Positions 44,513 through 54,120 of a stretch of 64,000 bases of DNA are shown here, in pieces. Numbering within the stretch: position 1 is the stretch's first letter; the number at the start of each line of letters is the position of its first letter. Position numbers and translations under genes: made by a program. The DNA comes from Pseudomonas neuropathica (GTDB taxonomy: Bacteria; Pseudomonadota; Gammaproteobacteria; Pseudomonadales; Pseudomonadaceae): positions 62,001 to 126,000 of the forward strand of contig NZ_JACOPX010000016.1 of the NCBI RefSeq assembly GCF_015461835.1, written 5' to 3'. The notes below the pieces were generated by a model. The model ran no database searches. It worked only from the letters and a program-made list of their open reading frames with translations, and had not been told where the DNA came from.

Positions 44513-44811
44513 ACCACCACACAGCAGGGGTAAAAGTCGTCTCCATTCTCGGGGAGGACTATTCGATCAAGGCACCGGCCGGGGAAGAACAGACCCTGCT
44601 GGACGCGGCAATGATGCTCAAGGCTGCGCTGGACGATACCAAGCGCAAATACCCGACACTGATCGGTGACCGCTTGCTGGTGCTGGCGGCGATGAATCTG
44701 TGCTCGCAGCAGATCGAAATGAAGAAACAGCACAAAGAAGAACTCGACCGGTATCAAGAGCAAGTCAGCGCCACGGTCGACACCATCGCCAAGACCATTA
44801 ACCAGGGTTGA
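44509..44811 (+). CDS. zapA: Cell division protein ZapA
   Basis: 100 residues. The N-terminal part VKVVSILGEDYSIKAPAGEE is the ZapA beta-hairpin domain and the rest is a long helix (AAMNLCSQQIEMKKQHKEEL). It cross-links FtsZ filaments. Downstream, the 6S RNA and ygfA that follow zapA in many gammaproteobacteria are not found; an AT-richer hypothetical gene comes instead. Confidence 0.9.
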   Translation: MNHHTAGVKVVSILGEDYSIKAPAGEEQTLLDAAMMLKAALDDTKRKYPTLIGDRLLVLAAMNLCSQQIEMKKQHKEELDRYQEQVSATVDTIAKTINQG

Positions 44812-44823
44812 TGCGCGTTTTGC

Positions 44824-44847
44824 AGCGCCTCGGTACTTCGAGGCGCT
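44824..44847. terminator. Hairpin between zapA and the converging hypothetical gene
   Basis: A perfect 9-base stem AGCGCCTCG / CGAGGCGCT with a 6-base loop lies 13 bases after zapA; only a short T/A-rich tail follows. Confidence 0.55.
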
Positions 44848-44866
44848 AATATCGAAGGGCTCTGTG

Positions 44867-45238
44867 CTATTGAGTTTTGATGACTGGTTGCGAGTAGACC
44901 TTCCTCAACCATTCTCCATTGGATTGCTTCATAAACTCTCCGTGGGAGACCCTATAGATCGCACTACCGATCGTTATTTCATCTCCGCGAGAAAGCAGGT
45001 TTATATATTCTGATCCCGGGATTGGCTGACTTGTACTGTACGTTGCTCCTGAGGACGTGGTGATCGTAGCTTTATAATGAACTACGGGGAAAACCATGAC
45101 TTCGGTAAAGCGCTTTCGGATGATGATTGATGGGTTACCGGAAACGTTGACAAAGTCGTCGACCTGCGCTGATTTCACAAACGTATCGTTGTCAGACAGC
45201 GTTTGTGTATACGTCTCGGCTGGAATTGTGTCATCCAT
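44867..45238 (-). CDS. Hypothetical protein
   Basis: About 123 residues from ATG 45238 (MDDTIPAETYTQTLSDNDTF), with AGGTGA upstream. No signal peptide or membrane segment. The protein is beta-strand-like with repeating Thr/Ser/Val (VVHYKATITTSSGATYSTSQ). The sequence is less GC-rich than its neighbours, suggesting acquisition. I do not recognise a family. Confidence 0.6.
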   Translation of the reverse strand: MDDTIPAETYTQTLSDNDTFVKSAQVDDFVNVSGNPSIIIRKRFTEVMVFPVVHYKATITTSSGATYSTSQPIPGSEYINLLSRGDEITIGSAIYRVSHGEFMKQSNGEWLRKVYSQPVIKTQ

Positions 45239-45491
45239 GTTTTTTTCACCTGCATCGACAGCATGAAGTCTGTGAAGCGAACGCTTGAGCACAGACAGGG
45301 AAACTGCAATCTATGCCTCTCGATGCGGCCTGTAACCTGTCAGAGTTGACAGTGTTCTCCCCATTAAATCGGCCCGCTTCTTGCTCGTCGAAGATCACTG
45401 CTTCAAGGTCTGTCTCTTATTTGCGTGATTTTTGTATACATCTGGCGCGACAGTTGCAGTGTTTCAGCCTCTTATTCTTTGGGGGTGCTCC

Positions 45492-47429
45492 ATGCAGTTG
45501 TGGCGACGCAGTATTCAATGGCAGCTGATTCTCAGCATGGGCACGGCCCTGCTGGTCAGTATCCTGATCGTGGTTGGCATTTATACCCTGGTGGTCAACC
45601 GCCTCGCCCAGAGCTATCTGGTCGAACAAGCACTGCCGTCGAGCATCGAAGCGACGCGCAACGATATCGAACGCATCCTCGTGCAGCCGCTGACGGCGGC
45701 CAAGGATATCGCCAGCAACACCATGGTCCGCGACTGGCTCGCCTCGGGTGAGGACAGCAGCAAAACGGCGGGCTTCGCGCAGTATCTGGAAGGCATCCGC
45801 GCCGAACATAAAGCTTTCACGGCTTTGATCATCGGCACCGAATCCAATCATTACATCACCGAAAAAGGCCTGGATCGCACCCTAAGTCGCGCCAAACCGG
45901 CCGACGCGTGGTTCTATTCCTTCCTCGACAGCAATCAGCCGCGCACTCTCAATATCGACAACGACGGGGCCACCGGAGAATTGGCGCTGTTCATCGATTT
46001 GAAGGTCGAGCAGGCCGGCAAAGTGGTCGGCGTGGCCGGACTCGGGCTGAGCATGAAAGAGCTGTCGGAGTTGATCCACAACTTCAGTTTTGGTGAGCGT
46101 GGCAAGGTCTATCTCGTGCGTTCCGACGGTTTGATCCAGGTGCATCCCGAGGCGCAATTCAGCGGCAAACGCACCTTGGCGGAGCAGATTGGCGCCTCCG
46201 CTGCTCAAGCCGTCATGGGTCAAAAAAATGCTGTGAGCAGCAGCTTCCAAAGAGATGGCGAAGACTTTCTCGCCTTCAGTCTGCCTTTGCGCGATCTGGG
46301 CTGGACTCTAGTGGCCGAAGTGCCGCAGTCGCAGATCTACGCCGAAGCCCGTAAAGCGATGTGGATGAGCGGCGGTATCGGTCTGGCCGTAGCGCTGGTG
46401 TGCCTCGCTTTGGTGGTGTGGCTGGCGCAAGGGCTGGTGCGGCCGATTCGTCAGGTAACAGCGGCGCTGGTAGCGATTGGTAGCGGCGGTGGAGATTTGA
46501 CCCACCGGTTAGATTCCAGCCGTGCCGATGAACTGGGCGACCTCGCTCGCGGCTTCAATCGTTTCCTCGACAGCCAGCGCGGCATGATCGGTGAAGTGCT
46601 GACCACCAGCGAGCGTCTGCGCACTGCCGTGGGGCAGGTGGCGAAGGTAGTGGAGAACACCGCTGAGCGTTCTGGCCGTCAGCAGGAAATGACTGACATG
46701 GTCGCGACGGCGGTTCATGAAATGGGCCTGACCGTGCAGGAAATCGCGCAGAACGCCGGTAATGCGGCGCTGGCCTCGCAAACCGCGCGGGATGAGGCGA
46801 TGCAGGCGCGGGAAGTGGTCGGTGGCTCGATTCGGCATATTGAAAGCATGTCGGATGAGATTGGCGTAGCCGCGGGTGCGGTCGGCGAGCTGGCGCATCA
46901 AGTGGCGTCGATTGATTCGGTGCTAGCGGTGATTCGCGGAGTTTCTGAGCAGACCAACCTGCTGGCACTTAATGCCGCCATCGAGGCGGCGCGTGCCGGT
47001 GATATGGGTCGCGGCTTTGCAGTTGTCGCCGATGAAGTGCGCACCTTGGCGCGCCGCACTCAGGCATCCACTGACGAAATCCAGCAAATGATCGGCAGCC
47101 TCAAGCAAGGCGCGGAAAACGCCGTGTCGTCGATGCGCACCGGCCAAGCGGCAACCGGCACCGGGGTTGAGTCAAGCCAGCGCACCGGGGCGTCGCTGAC
47201 GGCGATCACCGGGCAGGTCGAGCGCATCAGTGACATGAACCATCAGGTGGCGACGGCGACGGAAGAGCAGTCGGCGGTAACGGAAGAGATCAACCGTAAC
47301 GTGCAGGGGATTTCTGATCTGGCGCGGGCGACGGCGGGGGAGGTTCGGGCGTGTCGTGAAGACTGCCAGATGTTGCAGAAGCTGGCGGATGATTTGGCGC
47401 GGCAGATGGGTGGGTTCAAGTTGACTTGA
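45492..47429 (+). CDS. Methyl-accepting chemotaxis protein with Cache-type sensor
   Basis: 645 residues from ATG 45492 (GGGGGT eight bases upstream). The first helix is LILSMGTALLVSILIVVGIY. A periplasmic double-Cache region follows, with DAWFYSFLDSNQPRTLNIDN and GKVYLVRSDGLIQVHPEAQF. A second helix lies near residue 300 (GGIGLAVALVCLALVVWLA). HAMP and signalling domain follow, with tip RGVSEQTNLLALNAAIEAAR. dCache receptors usually sense small organic acids or amino acids; the ligand is not clear. No sigma-28 site as good as that at 44061 was found upstream. Confidence 0.88.
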   Translation: MQLWRRSIQWQLILSMGTALLVSILIVVGIYTLVVNRLAQSYLVEQALPSSIEATRNDIERILVQPLTAAKDIASNTMVRDWLASGEDSSKTAGFAQYLEGIRAEHKAFTALIIGTESNHYITEKGLDRTLSRAKPADAWFYSFLDSNQPRTLNIDNDGATGELALFIDLKVEQAGKVVGVAGLGLSMKELSELIHNFSFGERGKVYLVRSDGLIQVHPEAQFSGKRTLAEQIGASAAQAVMGQKNAVSSSFQRDGEDFLAFSLPLRDLGWTLVAEVPQSQIYAEARKAMWMSGGIGLAVALVCLALVVWLAQGLVRPIRQVTAALVAIGSGGGDLTHRLDSSRADELGDLARGFNRFLDSQRGMIGEVLTTSERLRTAVGQVAKVVENTAERSGRQQEMTDMVATAVHEMGLTVQEIAQNAGNAALASQTARDEAMQAREVVGGSIRHIESMSDEIGVAAGAVGELAHQVASIDSVLAVIRGVSEQTNLLALNAAIEAARAGDMGRGFAVVADEVRTLARRTQASTDEIQQMIGSLKQGAENAVSSMRTGQAATGTGVESSQRTGASLTAITGQVERISDMNHQVATATEEQSAVTEEINRNVQGISDLARATAGEVRACREDCQMLQKLADDLARQMGGFKLT

Positions 47430-47445
47430 GTGTTGAGCCAGAAAA

Positions 47446-47627
47446 GCCCCTCACCCTAACCCTCTCCCAGGGGGAGAGGGGACTGAGTGTGGGATGCTTG
47501 AGAAGTACGCCGACCTGAAAATGCTGCGATGAATCCATAATCGACTGGATTTTTCAGGTCGATGTATAGCGTCAGACACCTCACCCCAGCCCTCTCCCTC
47601 CGGGAGAGGGCTGGGGTGAGGGTAGGC
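47446..47627. repeat. Composite intergenic repeat with strong hairpin
   Basis: Same family as 42081. Its right part is a perfect 20-base stem (47579-47598 and 47602-47621) with a 3-base loop, between converging chemoreceptor and acyl-CoA dehydrogenase genes. It probably also terminates transcription. Confidence 0.85.
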
Positions 47628-47629
47628 TT

Positions 47630-49432
47630 TCAGAACCACGCATCCTGCATCGCCAGGCACGTATCATCCCGCGCTTCCAGCAACGCCAGCTCATGGTGGC
47701 AGCCCGGCACTTCCCACGTCAGGAAATACCGCGCCGCCTGCAACTTGCCCTTATAGAAGTCGGCATCCGCTGCATTCCCTTTGGCCAACCCTTCCTCGGC
47801 TCGAATCGCCTGCTCCAGCCAGCGCCAGCCAATCACCGTGTGGCCGAACACCTTCAAGTACAGCGCCGAATTCGCCAGACTGCTATTGACCTTGCCCTGT
47901 GCCAGGTCGGTCAACAAACCGATGGTTACCGTTTGCAGACGCGCGACCAGTTTTTCCAGTGGTTCACGCAGGGCGGTCAGCGATTCATACGCCGTCGCGC
48001 GCTCAGCGGTGTTGGCGATCAGACGAATCAGTTGCTTGAGCCCCGCGCCACCGTTCTGTGCCAGTTTGCGCCCGAGCAAATCCAGCGACTGAATGCCGTG
48101 GGTGCCTTCGTGAATCGGGTTCAAACGGTTGTCGCGGTAATACTGCTCGACCGGGTATTCGCGGGTGTAACCATGGCCTCCAAGAATCTGAATCGCCAGT
48201 TCGTTGGCCTTGAGGCAGAACTCCGATGGCCAGGACTTGACGATCGGCGTCAGCAAGTCCAACAGCTCATGCGCCTGTTTACGCTCGGCTTCGCTCTCAA
48301 GCGTAGTGGTGTCATCGAACAAGCGCGCCGCGTATAGGCCGAGGTCAAATGCACCTTCGACGTAGGACTTTTGCGTCAACAGCATCCGTCGTACATCGGC
48401 GTGCTGAATGATCGCCACCGGCGCCGTCGTCGGATCCTTGCTGTCCGGAACGCGACCCTGTGGCCGCTCGCGGGCGTAATCCAGCGAGTACAAGTAACCG
48501 GCATAACCGAGCATCACCGCACCCATGCCGACGCCGATCCGCGCCTCGTTCATCATCTGGAACATGTAGCTCAGGCCTTGATGCGGCTTACCCACCAGAT
48601 AACCGACACATTCACCGTTATCGCCGAAGTTCAGTGCGGTGGAGGTGGTGCCGCGCCAGCCCATCTTGTGGAAAAGCCCGGCCAGCAGCACGTCATTGCG
48701 CTGGCCGAGACTGCCATCATCGTTGACCAGAAACTTCGGCACGATGAACAGCGAAATGCCTTTAACGCCCGCAGGTGCGTCCGGCAGTTTGGCCAGCACC
48801 ATGTGCACGATGTTTTCCGAGAGCGGATGATCACCGCCGGAAATAAAGATCTTGTTGCCCTTGAGGCGATAGGTGCCGTCGGACGCCGGCTCGGCGCGCG
48901 TACGAATATCCGACAACGATGATCCTGCATGCGGTTCGGTCAGCGCCATGGTGCCGAAGAAGCGGCCATCGATCATGGGCTGCAGGAAGCGTTGTTTCTG
49001 CTCGTCAGTGCCGAAGCTCTCGATCAGGTTCGCCGCGCCCATGGTCAGGAACGGGTAGGAGGTTGAAGCGGCGTTGGCCGACTGGAAATGCGCGAAGCAG
49101 GCTTGCGACAGCAGTGTAGGAAGCTGCATGCCGCCGGCCTCGAAACTTCTCGCGGCGTTGAGGAATCCGGCTTCAAGGAAGGCATCCACCGCCGGTTTCA
49201 CCTCGGGGATCAAAATCGCCTTGCCGTCCTCATAGCGCGGCTCGTTCTCGTCGCCCTTGCGGTTGTGCGGCGCAAAGTACTTCTCGGCGATGTTGCGCGC
49301 GGTGCCGATGGCGGCATCGAAGGTCTCGCGGTTGTGCTCGGCAAAACGCTCACGCCGGGTCAGGCCCTCGGCATCAAGGACTTCATACAGCTCGAAAGCC
49401 AGATTGCGGGAACTGAGCAGCGTCTCGGACAT
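47630..49432 (-). CDS. Acyl-CoA dehydrogenase (long, DmdC/FadE-like)
   Basis: 600 residues, longer than the standard 380-400 because of an extra C-terminal domain. FAD/substrate motifs are FGTMALTEPHAGSSLSDIRT and GYTREYPVEQYYRDNR; the region around IHEGTHGIQSLDLL carries the likely catalytic glutamate. It oxidises an acyl-CoA to the 2-enoyl-CoA and passes electrons to ETF. It is a single gene ended by a repeat hairpin. The chain-length preference cannot be told. Confidence 0.88.
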   Translation of the reverse strand: MSETLLSSRNLAFELYEVLDAEGLTRRERFAEHNRETFDAAIGTARNIAEKYFAPHNRKGDENEPRYEDGKAILIPEVKPAVDAFLEAGFLNAARSFEAGGMQLPTLLSQACFAHFQSANAASTSYPFLTMGAANLIESFGTDEQKQRFLQPMIDGRFFGTMALTEPHAGSSLSDIRTRAEPASDGTYRLKGNKIFISGGDHPLSENIVHMVLAKLPDAPAGVKGISLFIVPKFLVNDDGSLGQRNDVLLAGLFHKMGWRGTTSTALNFGDNGECVGYLVGKPHQGLSYMFQMMNEARIGVGMGAVMLGYAGYLYSLDYARERPQGRVPDSKDPTTAPVAIIQHADVRRMLLTQKSYVEGAFDLGLYAARLFDDTTTLESEAERKQAHELLDLLTPIVKSWPSEFCLKANELAIQILGGHGYTREYPVEQYYRDNRLNPIHEGTHGIQSLDLLGRKLAQNGGAGLKQLIRLIANTAERATAYESLTALREPLEKLVARLQTVTIGLLTDLAQGKVNSSLANSALYLKVFGHTVIGWRWLEQAIRAEEGLAKGNAADADFYKGKLQAARYFLTWEVPGCHHELALLEARDDTCLAMQDAWF

Positions 49433-49519
49433 GGCGGCCTACCTGAAATTGGGGTTGGGCCGAGTCTAGGCGTGCTGATAAAGGCTGAACAGGATGATTG
49501 ATGGGCGTGATACAGAAGC

Positions 49520-49566
49520 AAAAGATCGCAGCCTTCTGTAGGAGCTGCCGAAGGCTGCGATCTTTT
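49520..49566. repeat. REP palindrome, family 2, compact form
   Basis: AAAAGATCGCAGCCTTC and its exact inverse enclose only 13 bases, so the usual 30-40 base spacer has been lost. A family 1 REPIN follows six bases later. Confidence 0.85.
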
Positions 49567-49572
49567 GATCTT

Positions 49573-49660
49573 TGTAGGAGTGAGCCTGCTCGCGATAGCG
49601 GTCTGTCAGTCAAATAAATGTGTCTGATAGATCGCTATCGCGAGCAGGCTCACTCCTACA
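49573..49660. repeat. REPIN, family 1
   Basis: Inverted TGTAGGAGTGAGCCTGCTCG arms just after putA on its downstream side. Confidence 0.9.
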
Positions 49661-49709
49661 GGGGATTTCATTCCAGGCGACCATTGCGGTCGCCTGGATT
49701 TACAGCGGT

Positions 49710-52700
49710 TTAGCCGATCGTCATCAAGCTGGCATTCCCCCCCGCCGCAGCGGTGTTAACGCTCAGCGCCCGCTCAATCACCAGGCGCTCCAGCGCAATG
49801 TTGGTCTCGCCCTGGGACAAGCCCTGAACCCCAACGATCGCGCCGGCACGCTTGGCGATCTGCTGGCAAACGCCGCGCAACTGGTCGGAATGGCCGTGAT
49901 GCAGAACCGCATCAAACACCACCTCGTCTTTATTCCAGTCGGCAACCAGCTTGATCCGCGCCTGAATCTCCTTCGGCAGGCGTGCGAACAAGGCCTTGCT
50001 GATGTCGGACTCCGGCCATACCGCCGAACCGCCTACCGCCAGCACCGCCGCCAGTTGCGTCAGCAAATCACCTTCAACCTCGGCCAGGCACAGCACATGC
50101 TCGCGCGGCAGGATCGCGTAGCTGTTTTTCTCACCGGTCGGGCCGGCCAGCACGCGGGTGATGCCGCTCTGCGACTGCGCAGCGTACTGCACGCATAGAG
50201 TGCTCAGGTCGGCAAACTTGTGGCTGTCGGCCCAGGCTTTCAGCGCGGTCAGCGGTTTGCTCATGGCGTCGCGCAGACGAACGTCCGGTGCCACGGCAGC
50301 ATCACCGCGAGCGAAGGATTGTTCGATGGCATCCGTAGGACGTGTCGCCAGCAAACGGTACAGATACAGAGGGCCACCGGCTTTCGGACCGGTACCCGAC
50401 AGGCCTTCGCCGCCGAATGGCTGCACGCCGACCACAGCACCAACGATGTTGCGGTTAACGTAGACGTTGCCGGCGTTGACGTTGTCGATCACCTTGGCGA
50501 TGGTCTCGTCGATGCGCGTGTGCACGCCCAGCGTCAGGCCATAACCGGAAGCGTTGATCTGGCCGATCAGTTGATCGATCTCTTTGCGCTTGTAGCGCAC
50601 CACGTGCAGCACCGGGCCGAAGATCTCGCGTTGCAGCTCGTCGAAGCTTTCCAGCTCGATCAGCGTCGGCATGACGAAGGTGCCGCGTTTGACTTCTTCG
50701 GTGTCGGCAATCGCCACTTGGTAGACGTTGCGACCTTTGTCGCGCATGCCCTGGATGTGCTTGTCGATGCCCGCCTTGGCTTCGGCGTCGATCACCGGGC
50801 CGATGTCCACGGACAGACGCTCAGGATTGCCGAGACGGCTTTCCGCCATGGCACCTTTGAGCATTTCGATGACGCGATCGGCGGAATCTTCCTGCAAGCA
50901 CAGTACGCGCAACGCCGAGCAACGCTGACCGGCGCTGTCGAAGGCCGACGAAACTACGTCGATGACGACTTGTTCGGTCAGTGCCGAAGAGTCGACGATC
51001 ATCGCGTTCTGGCCACCGGTTTCGGCGATCAGCGGAATCGGACGGCCCTGGTTGTCGAGGCGACCGGCAATGTTGCGTTGCAGCAGGCGCGCGACTTCGG
51101 TGGAACCGGTGAACATCACGCCTTTGACGCGTTCATCACCGACCAGACCGGCGCCGACAGTTTCACCGCGCCCCGGCAGCAGTTGCAGCACGCCTTCCGG
51201 GATGCCGGCCTCAAGCATCAGGCGAACAGCCTGAGCCGCCACCAGTGGGGTTTGTTCGGCCGGTTTGGCCAGTACCGGGTTACCGGCAGCCAGTGCAGCA
51301 GCGACCTGGCCGCTGAAGATCGCCAGCGGGAAGTTCCACGGGCTGATGCACACCACCGGGCCCAGTGGGCGGTGGGCGTCATTACTGAAATCGTTGCGAG
51401 CCTGCACCGCGTAATAACGCAGGAAGTCGACGGCTTCGCGGACTTCGGCGATGGCATTGGCGAAGGTCTTGCCGGCTTCGCGAGCCAACAGGCCCATCAG
51501 CGGCTGGATCTCGCCTTCCATCAAGTCAGCGGCACGTTCCAGAATCGCGGCACGTTCGGCCGGCGGGGTGGCCTGCCAGATCGGTGCGGCGTTCAGTGCG
51601 CATTGGATGGCATTGTCGACGTCTTCGACGGTGGCCTCTTGAACATGACCGACCACATCACGGTGGTCGGCCGGGTTCAGAACCGCTGCTGGCGTTTCGT
51701 TGCTGGAAGCGCAACCGAGCATCGGCGCAGCTTTCCAGTCATTGTGCGCAGTGGCGAGCAAGGCGCAGGACAACGAGGCCAGACGATGTTCGTTGGCCAT
51801 GTCGATGCCGCTGGAGTTGGCGCGCTCTGAACCGTACAGATCACGCGGCAGCGGAATACGCGGATGCGGCAGGCCGAAACCACCTTCCACGGTCGCCATC
51901 TGCTCGATCTGCGCCACCGGATCGGCCACCAGTTCCTGAATCGAAATCGACTGGTCGGCGATGCGGTTGACGAACGAAGTGTTCGCGCCGTTTTCCAGCA
52001 AGCGACGTACGAGGTACGCCAGCAGGGTTTCGTGAGTACCGACCGGAGCGTACACGCGGCACGGACGGTTCAGCTTGCCTTCGGAAACTTTGCCTACAAC
52101 CTGCTCGTACAACGGTTCGCCCATGCCGTGCAGGCACTGGAATTCGTACTGGCCGGGGTAATAGTTCTGACCGGCAATGTGGTAAATGGCCGACAGGGTG
52201 TGGGCGTTGTGCGTGGCGAACTGCGGGTAGATGACTTCCGGCACCGACAGCAGTTTGCGTGCGCAAGCGATGTAGGAAACGTCGGTGTACACCTTGCGGG
52301 TGTAGACCGGATAGCCTTCCAGGCCTTCGACCTGGGCGCGTTTGATTTCGCTGTCCCAGTACGCGCCTTTTACCAGGCGGATCATCAAGCGATGACGGCT
52401 GCGACGGGCCAGATCGATCACGTAGTCGATCACGTACGGGCAGCGCTTCTGGTAAGCCTGGATGACGAAACCGATGCCGTTCCAGCCGGTCAGTTGCGGC
52501 TCGAAGCACAGGCGCTCAAGCAGATCCAGCGACAGTTCGAGACGGTCGGCTTCTTCGGCGTCGATGTTCAGGCCGATGTCGTATTGCTTGGCCAGCAAGG
52601 TCAGCGACAGCAGGCGCGGGTACAGCTCGTCCATCACGCGCTCGTACTGCGCACGGCTGTAACGCGGGTGCAGGGCCGACAGCTTGATGGAGATGCCCGG

Positions 52701-53663
52701 GCCTTCATAAATCCCACGACCGTGGGAGGCTTTGCCGATCGAGTGAATGGCTTGTTCGTACGACGCCAGGTACTTCTGCGCGTCGTGTTCGGTCAGGGCC
52801 GCTTCACCGAGCATGTCGTAGGAATAACGGAAGCCCTTGGCTTCGAACTTGCTCGCGTTGGCCAAGGCTTCGGCGATGGTTTCGCCGGTCACGAACTGCT
52901 CGCCCATCAGGCGCATGGCCATGTCGACGCCCTTGCGGATCATCGGCTCGCCGCTCTTGCCGATGATGCGGCTCAGCGACGACGTCAGGCCGGCTTCGTT
53001 GTGCGTCGAGACCAGTTTGCCGGTCAACAGCAGGCCCCAAGTGGCGGCGTTGACGAACAGTGAAGGGCTGTTGCCCAAATGCGGATGCCAGTTGCCGGTG
53101 CTGATCTTGTCGCGGATCAGTGCGTCGCGAGTGCCCTTGTCCGGGATACGCAGCAGCGCTTCGGCGAGGCACATCAGCGCTACGCCTTCCTGGGACGACA
53201 GGGAAAATTCCTGCAGCAGACCTTGAACAATGCCTGCACGACCGCCGGCACTTTTCTGGTTACGCAGTTTTTCCGCAATGGACGCGGCAAGCTTGTTGGT
53301 GGCTTCAGCCATGGCGACCGGCAGGCGAGCCTGTTCGATCAGCATCGGCACCACTTCCGGCTCAGGGCGACGGTAAGCAGCGGTGATCGAGGCGCGCAGA
53401 ACGGACTGCGGCAGGATGCTTTCCGCAAATTCGAGGAAGCATTGGTGGGCGTGATCGGTGTGGACTTCGCCCGCCTCATCGGCGTCCTTGGCGGTCAAAC
53501 CGTTCAGCTCGGTCAGGGTTGCACCACCCTCGAGTTTTTCCAGGTAATTGAAAATTGCCTGCTTGATCAGCCAGTGCGGCGTGCGATCAATCGAGGTTGC
53601 GGCGGCCTTCAGGCGTTCGCGGGTCGGGTCATCGAGTTTGACCCCAAGGGTGGTGGTAGCCAT
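49710..53663 (-). CDS. putA: Trifunctional PutA: proline dehydrogenase, P5C dehydrogenase and put repressor
   Basis: About 1317 residues from ATG 53663 (MATTTLGVKLDDPTRERLKA), the standard start of this family. A ribbon-helix-helix DNA-binding region covers residues 1-47. The FAD proline dehydrogenase barrel follows (LIRLVKGAYWDSEIKRAQVE and the GMGEPLYEQV region). The aldehyde dehydrogenase has ETGGQNAMIVDSSALTEQV (Glu) and FDSAGQRCSALRVL (Cys). Without proline, PutA binds put DNA and represses; with proline it moves to the membrane and oxidises proline to glutamate. The gene diverges from putP and six GTTGCA sites lie between them. Confidence 0.97.
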   Translation of the reverse strand: MATTTLGVKLDDPTRERLKAAATSIDRTPHWLIKQAIFNYLEKLEGGATLTELNGLTAKDADEAGEVHTDHAHQCFLEFAESILPQSVLRASITAAYRRPEPEVVPMLIEQARLPVAMAEATNKLAASIAEKLRNQKSAGGRAGIVQGLLQEFSLSSQEGVALMCLAEALLRIPDKGTRDALIRDKISTGNWHPHLGNSPSLFVNAATWGLLLTGKLVSTHNEAGLTSSLSRIIGKSGEPMIRKGVDMAMRLMGEQFVTGETIAEALANASKFEAKGFRYSYDMLGEAALTEHDAQKYLASYEQAIHSIGKASHGRGIYEGPGISIKLSALHPRYSRAQYERVMDELYPRLLSLTLLAKQYDIGLNIDAEEADRLELSLDLLERLCFEPQLTGWNGIGFVIQAYQKRCPYVIDYVIDLARRSRHRLMIRLVKGAYWDSEIKRAQVEGLEGYPVYTRKVYTDVSYIACARKLLSVPEVIYPQFATHNAHTLSAIYHIAGQNYYPGQYEFQCLHGMGEPLYEQVVGKVSEGKLNRPCRVYAPVGTHETLLAYLVRRLLENGANTSFVNRIADQSISIQELVADPVAQIEQMATVEGGFGLPHPRIPLPRDLYGSERANSSGIDMANEHRLASLSCALLATAHNDWKAAPMLGCASSNETPAAVLNPADHRDVVGHVQEATVEDVDNAIQCALNAAPIWQATPPAERAAILERAADLMEGEIQPLMGLLAREAGKTFANAIAEVREAVDFLRYYAVQARNDFSNDAHRPLGPVVCISPWNFPLAIFSGQVAAALAAGNPVLAKPAEQTPLVAAQAVRLMLEAGIPEGVLQLLPGRGETVGAGLVGDERVKGVMFTGSTEVARLLQRNIAGRLDNQGRPIPLIAETGGQNAMIVDSSALTEQVVIDVVSSAFDSAGQRCSALRVLCLQEDSADRVIEMLKGAMAESRLGNPERLSVDIGPVIDAEAKAGIDKHIQGMRDKGRNVYQVAIADTEEVKRGTFVMPTLIELESFDELQREIFGPVLHVVRYKRKEIDQLIGQINASGYGLTLGVHTRIDETIAKVIDNVNAGNVYVNRNIVGAVVGVQPFGGEGLSGTGPKAGGPLYLYRLLATRPTDAIEQSFARGDAAVAPDVRLRDAMSKPLTALKAWADSHKFADLSTLCVQYAAQSQSGITRVLAGPTGEKNSYAILPREHVLCLAEVEGDLLTQLAAVLAVGGSAVWPESDISKALFARLPKEIQARIKLVADWNKDEVVFDAVLHHGHSDQLRGVCQQIAKRAGAIVGVQGLSQGETNIALERLVIERALSVNTAAAGGNASLMTIG

Positions 53664-53735
53664 ATTTTTATCCTCATGGTTGCCACAGTTGCGTGGCATC
53701 AGCTGGCGGCAAGATTAGCCGTGCGCCGAAAGAGG

Positions 53736-53974
53736 TGCAACCGGGTGCAACCCTTTTTTTGTCGGAAAAATAAACGCTTCGTCAGGAATTATTTTCTGGT
53801 ACGGAAGTGCCGCACTTGCTTGGTGCTTTTGCTTCTAGCAACGCGCTGTGACTGCGCTAAAAGGGAGCAAAAACCGCCTGTTTCTCGGAATATCCGACTA
53901 GGTGCAACTAATTCGCACGAAACTGGTTGCACCTTTTTTGGTTTGTTGCATAGCATTCGCGCCCTAGGTGCAAC
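53736..53974. promoter_or_regulatory. PutA operator array between putA and putP
   Basis: Six copies of GTTGCA, counting both strands, at 53736-53741, 53746-53751, 53903-53908, 53926-53931, 53945-53950 and 53969-53974. The first two are direct repeats ten bases apart; the 53903 and 53926 copies face each other. GTTGCA is the established core of PutA binding sites. The rest of the 457-base gap holds both promoters and no gene. Confidence 0.8.
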
Positions 53975-54120
53975 CGGGATAACCCGGTGTATCGGCTGGT
54001 GGCTTTCCTGGGGAAACATCAGTCCTAAATGCGCGGGATCCCGAATCGTCTGCCAAACGTCGTCGTTTGCGCGCGGTTCATCACCGCTGCTACATAAAAA
54101 CAAAGCCAGGGCGTAACTTA

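Noticed and set aside
44812..44866. 6S RNA downstream of zapA
   Set aside because: The gap is only 55 bases and holds just a simple hairpin.
50220..51830. Plus-strand frame of 536 codons opposite putA
   Set aside because: Shadow of putA; no ribosome site and no recognisable motif.
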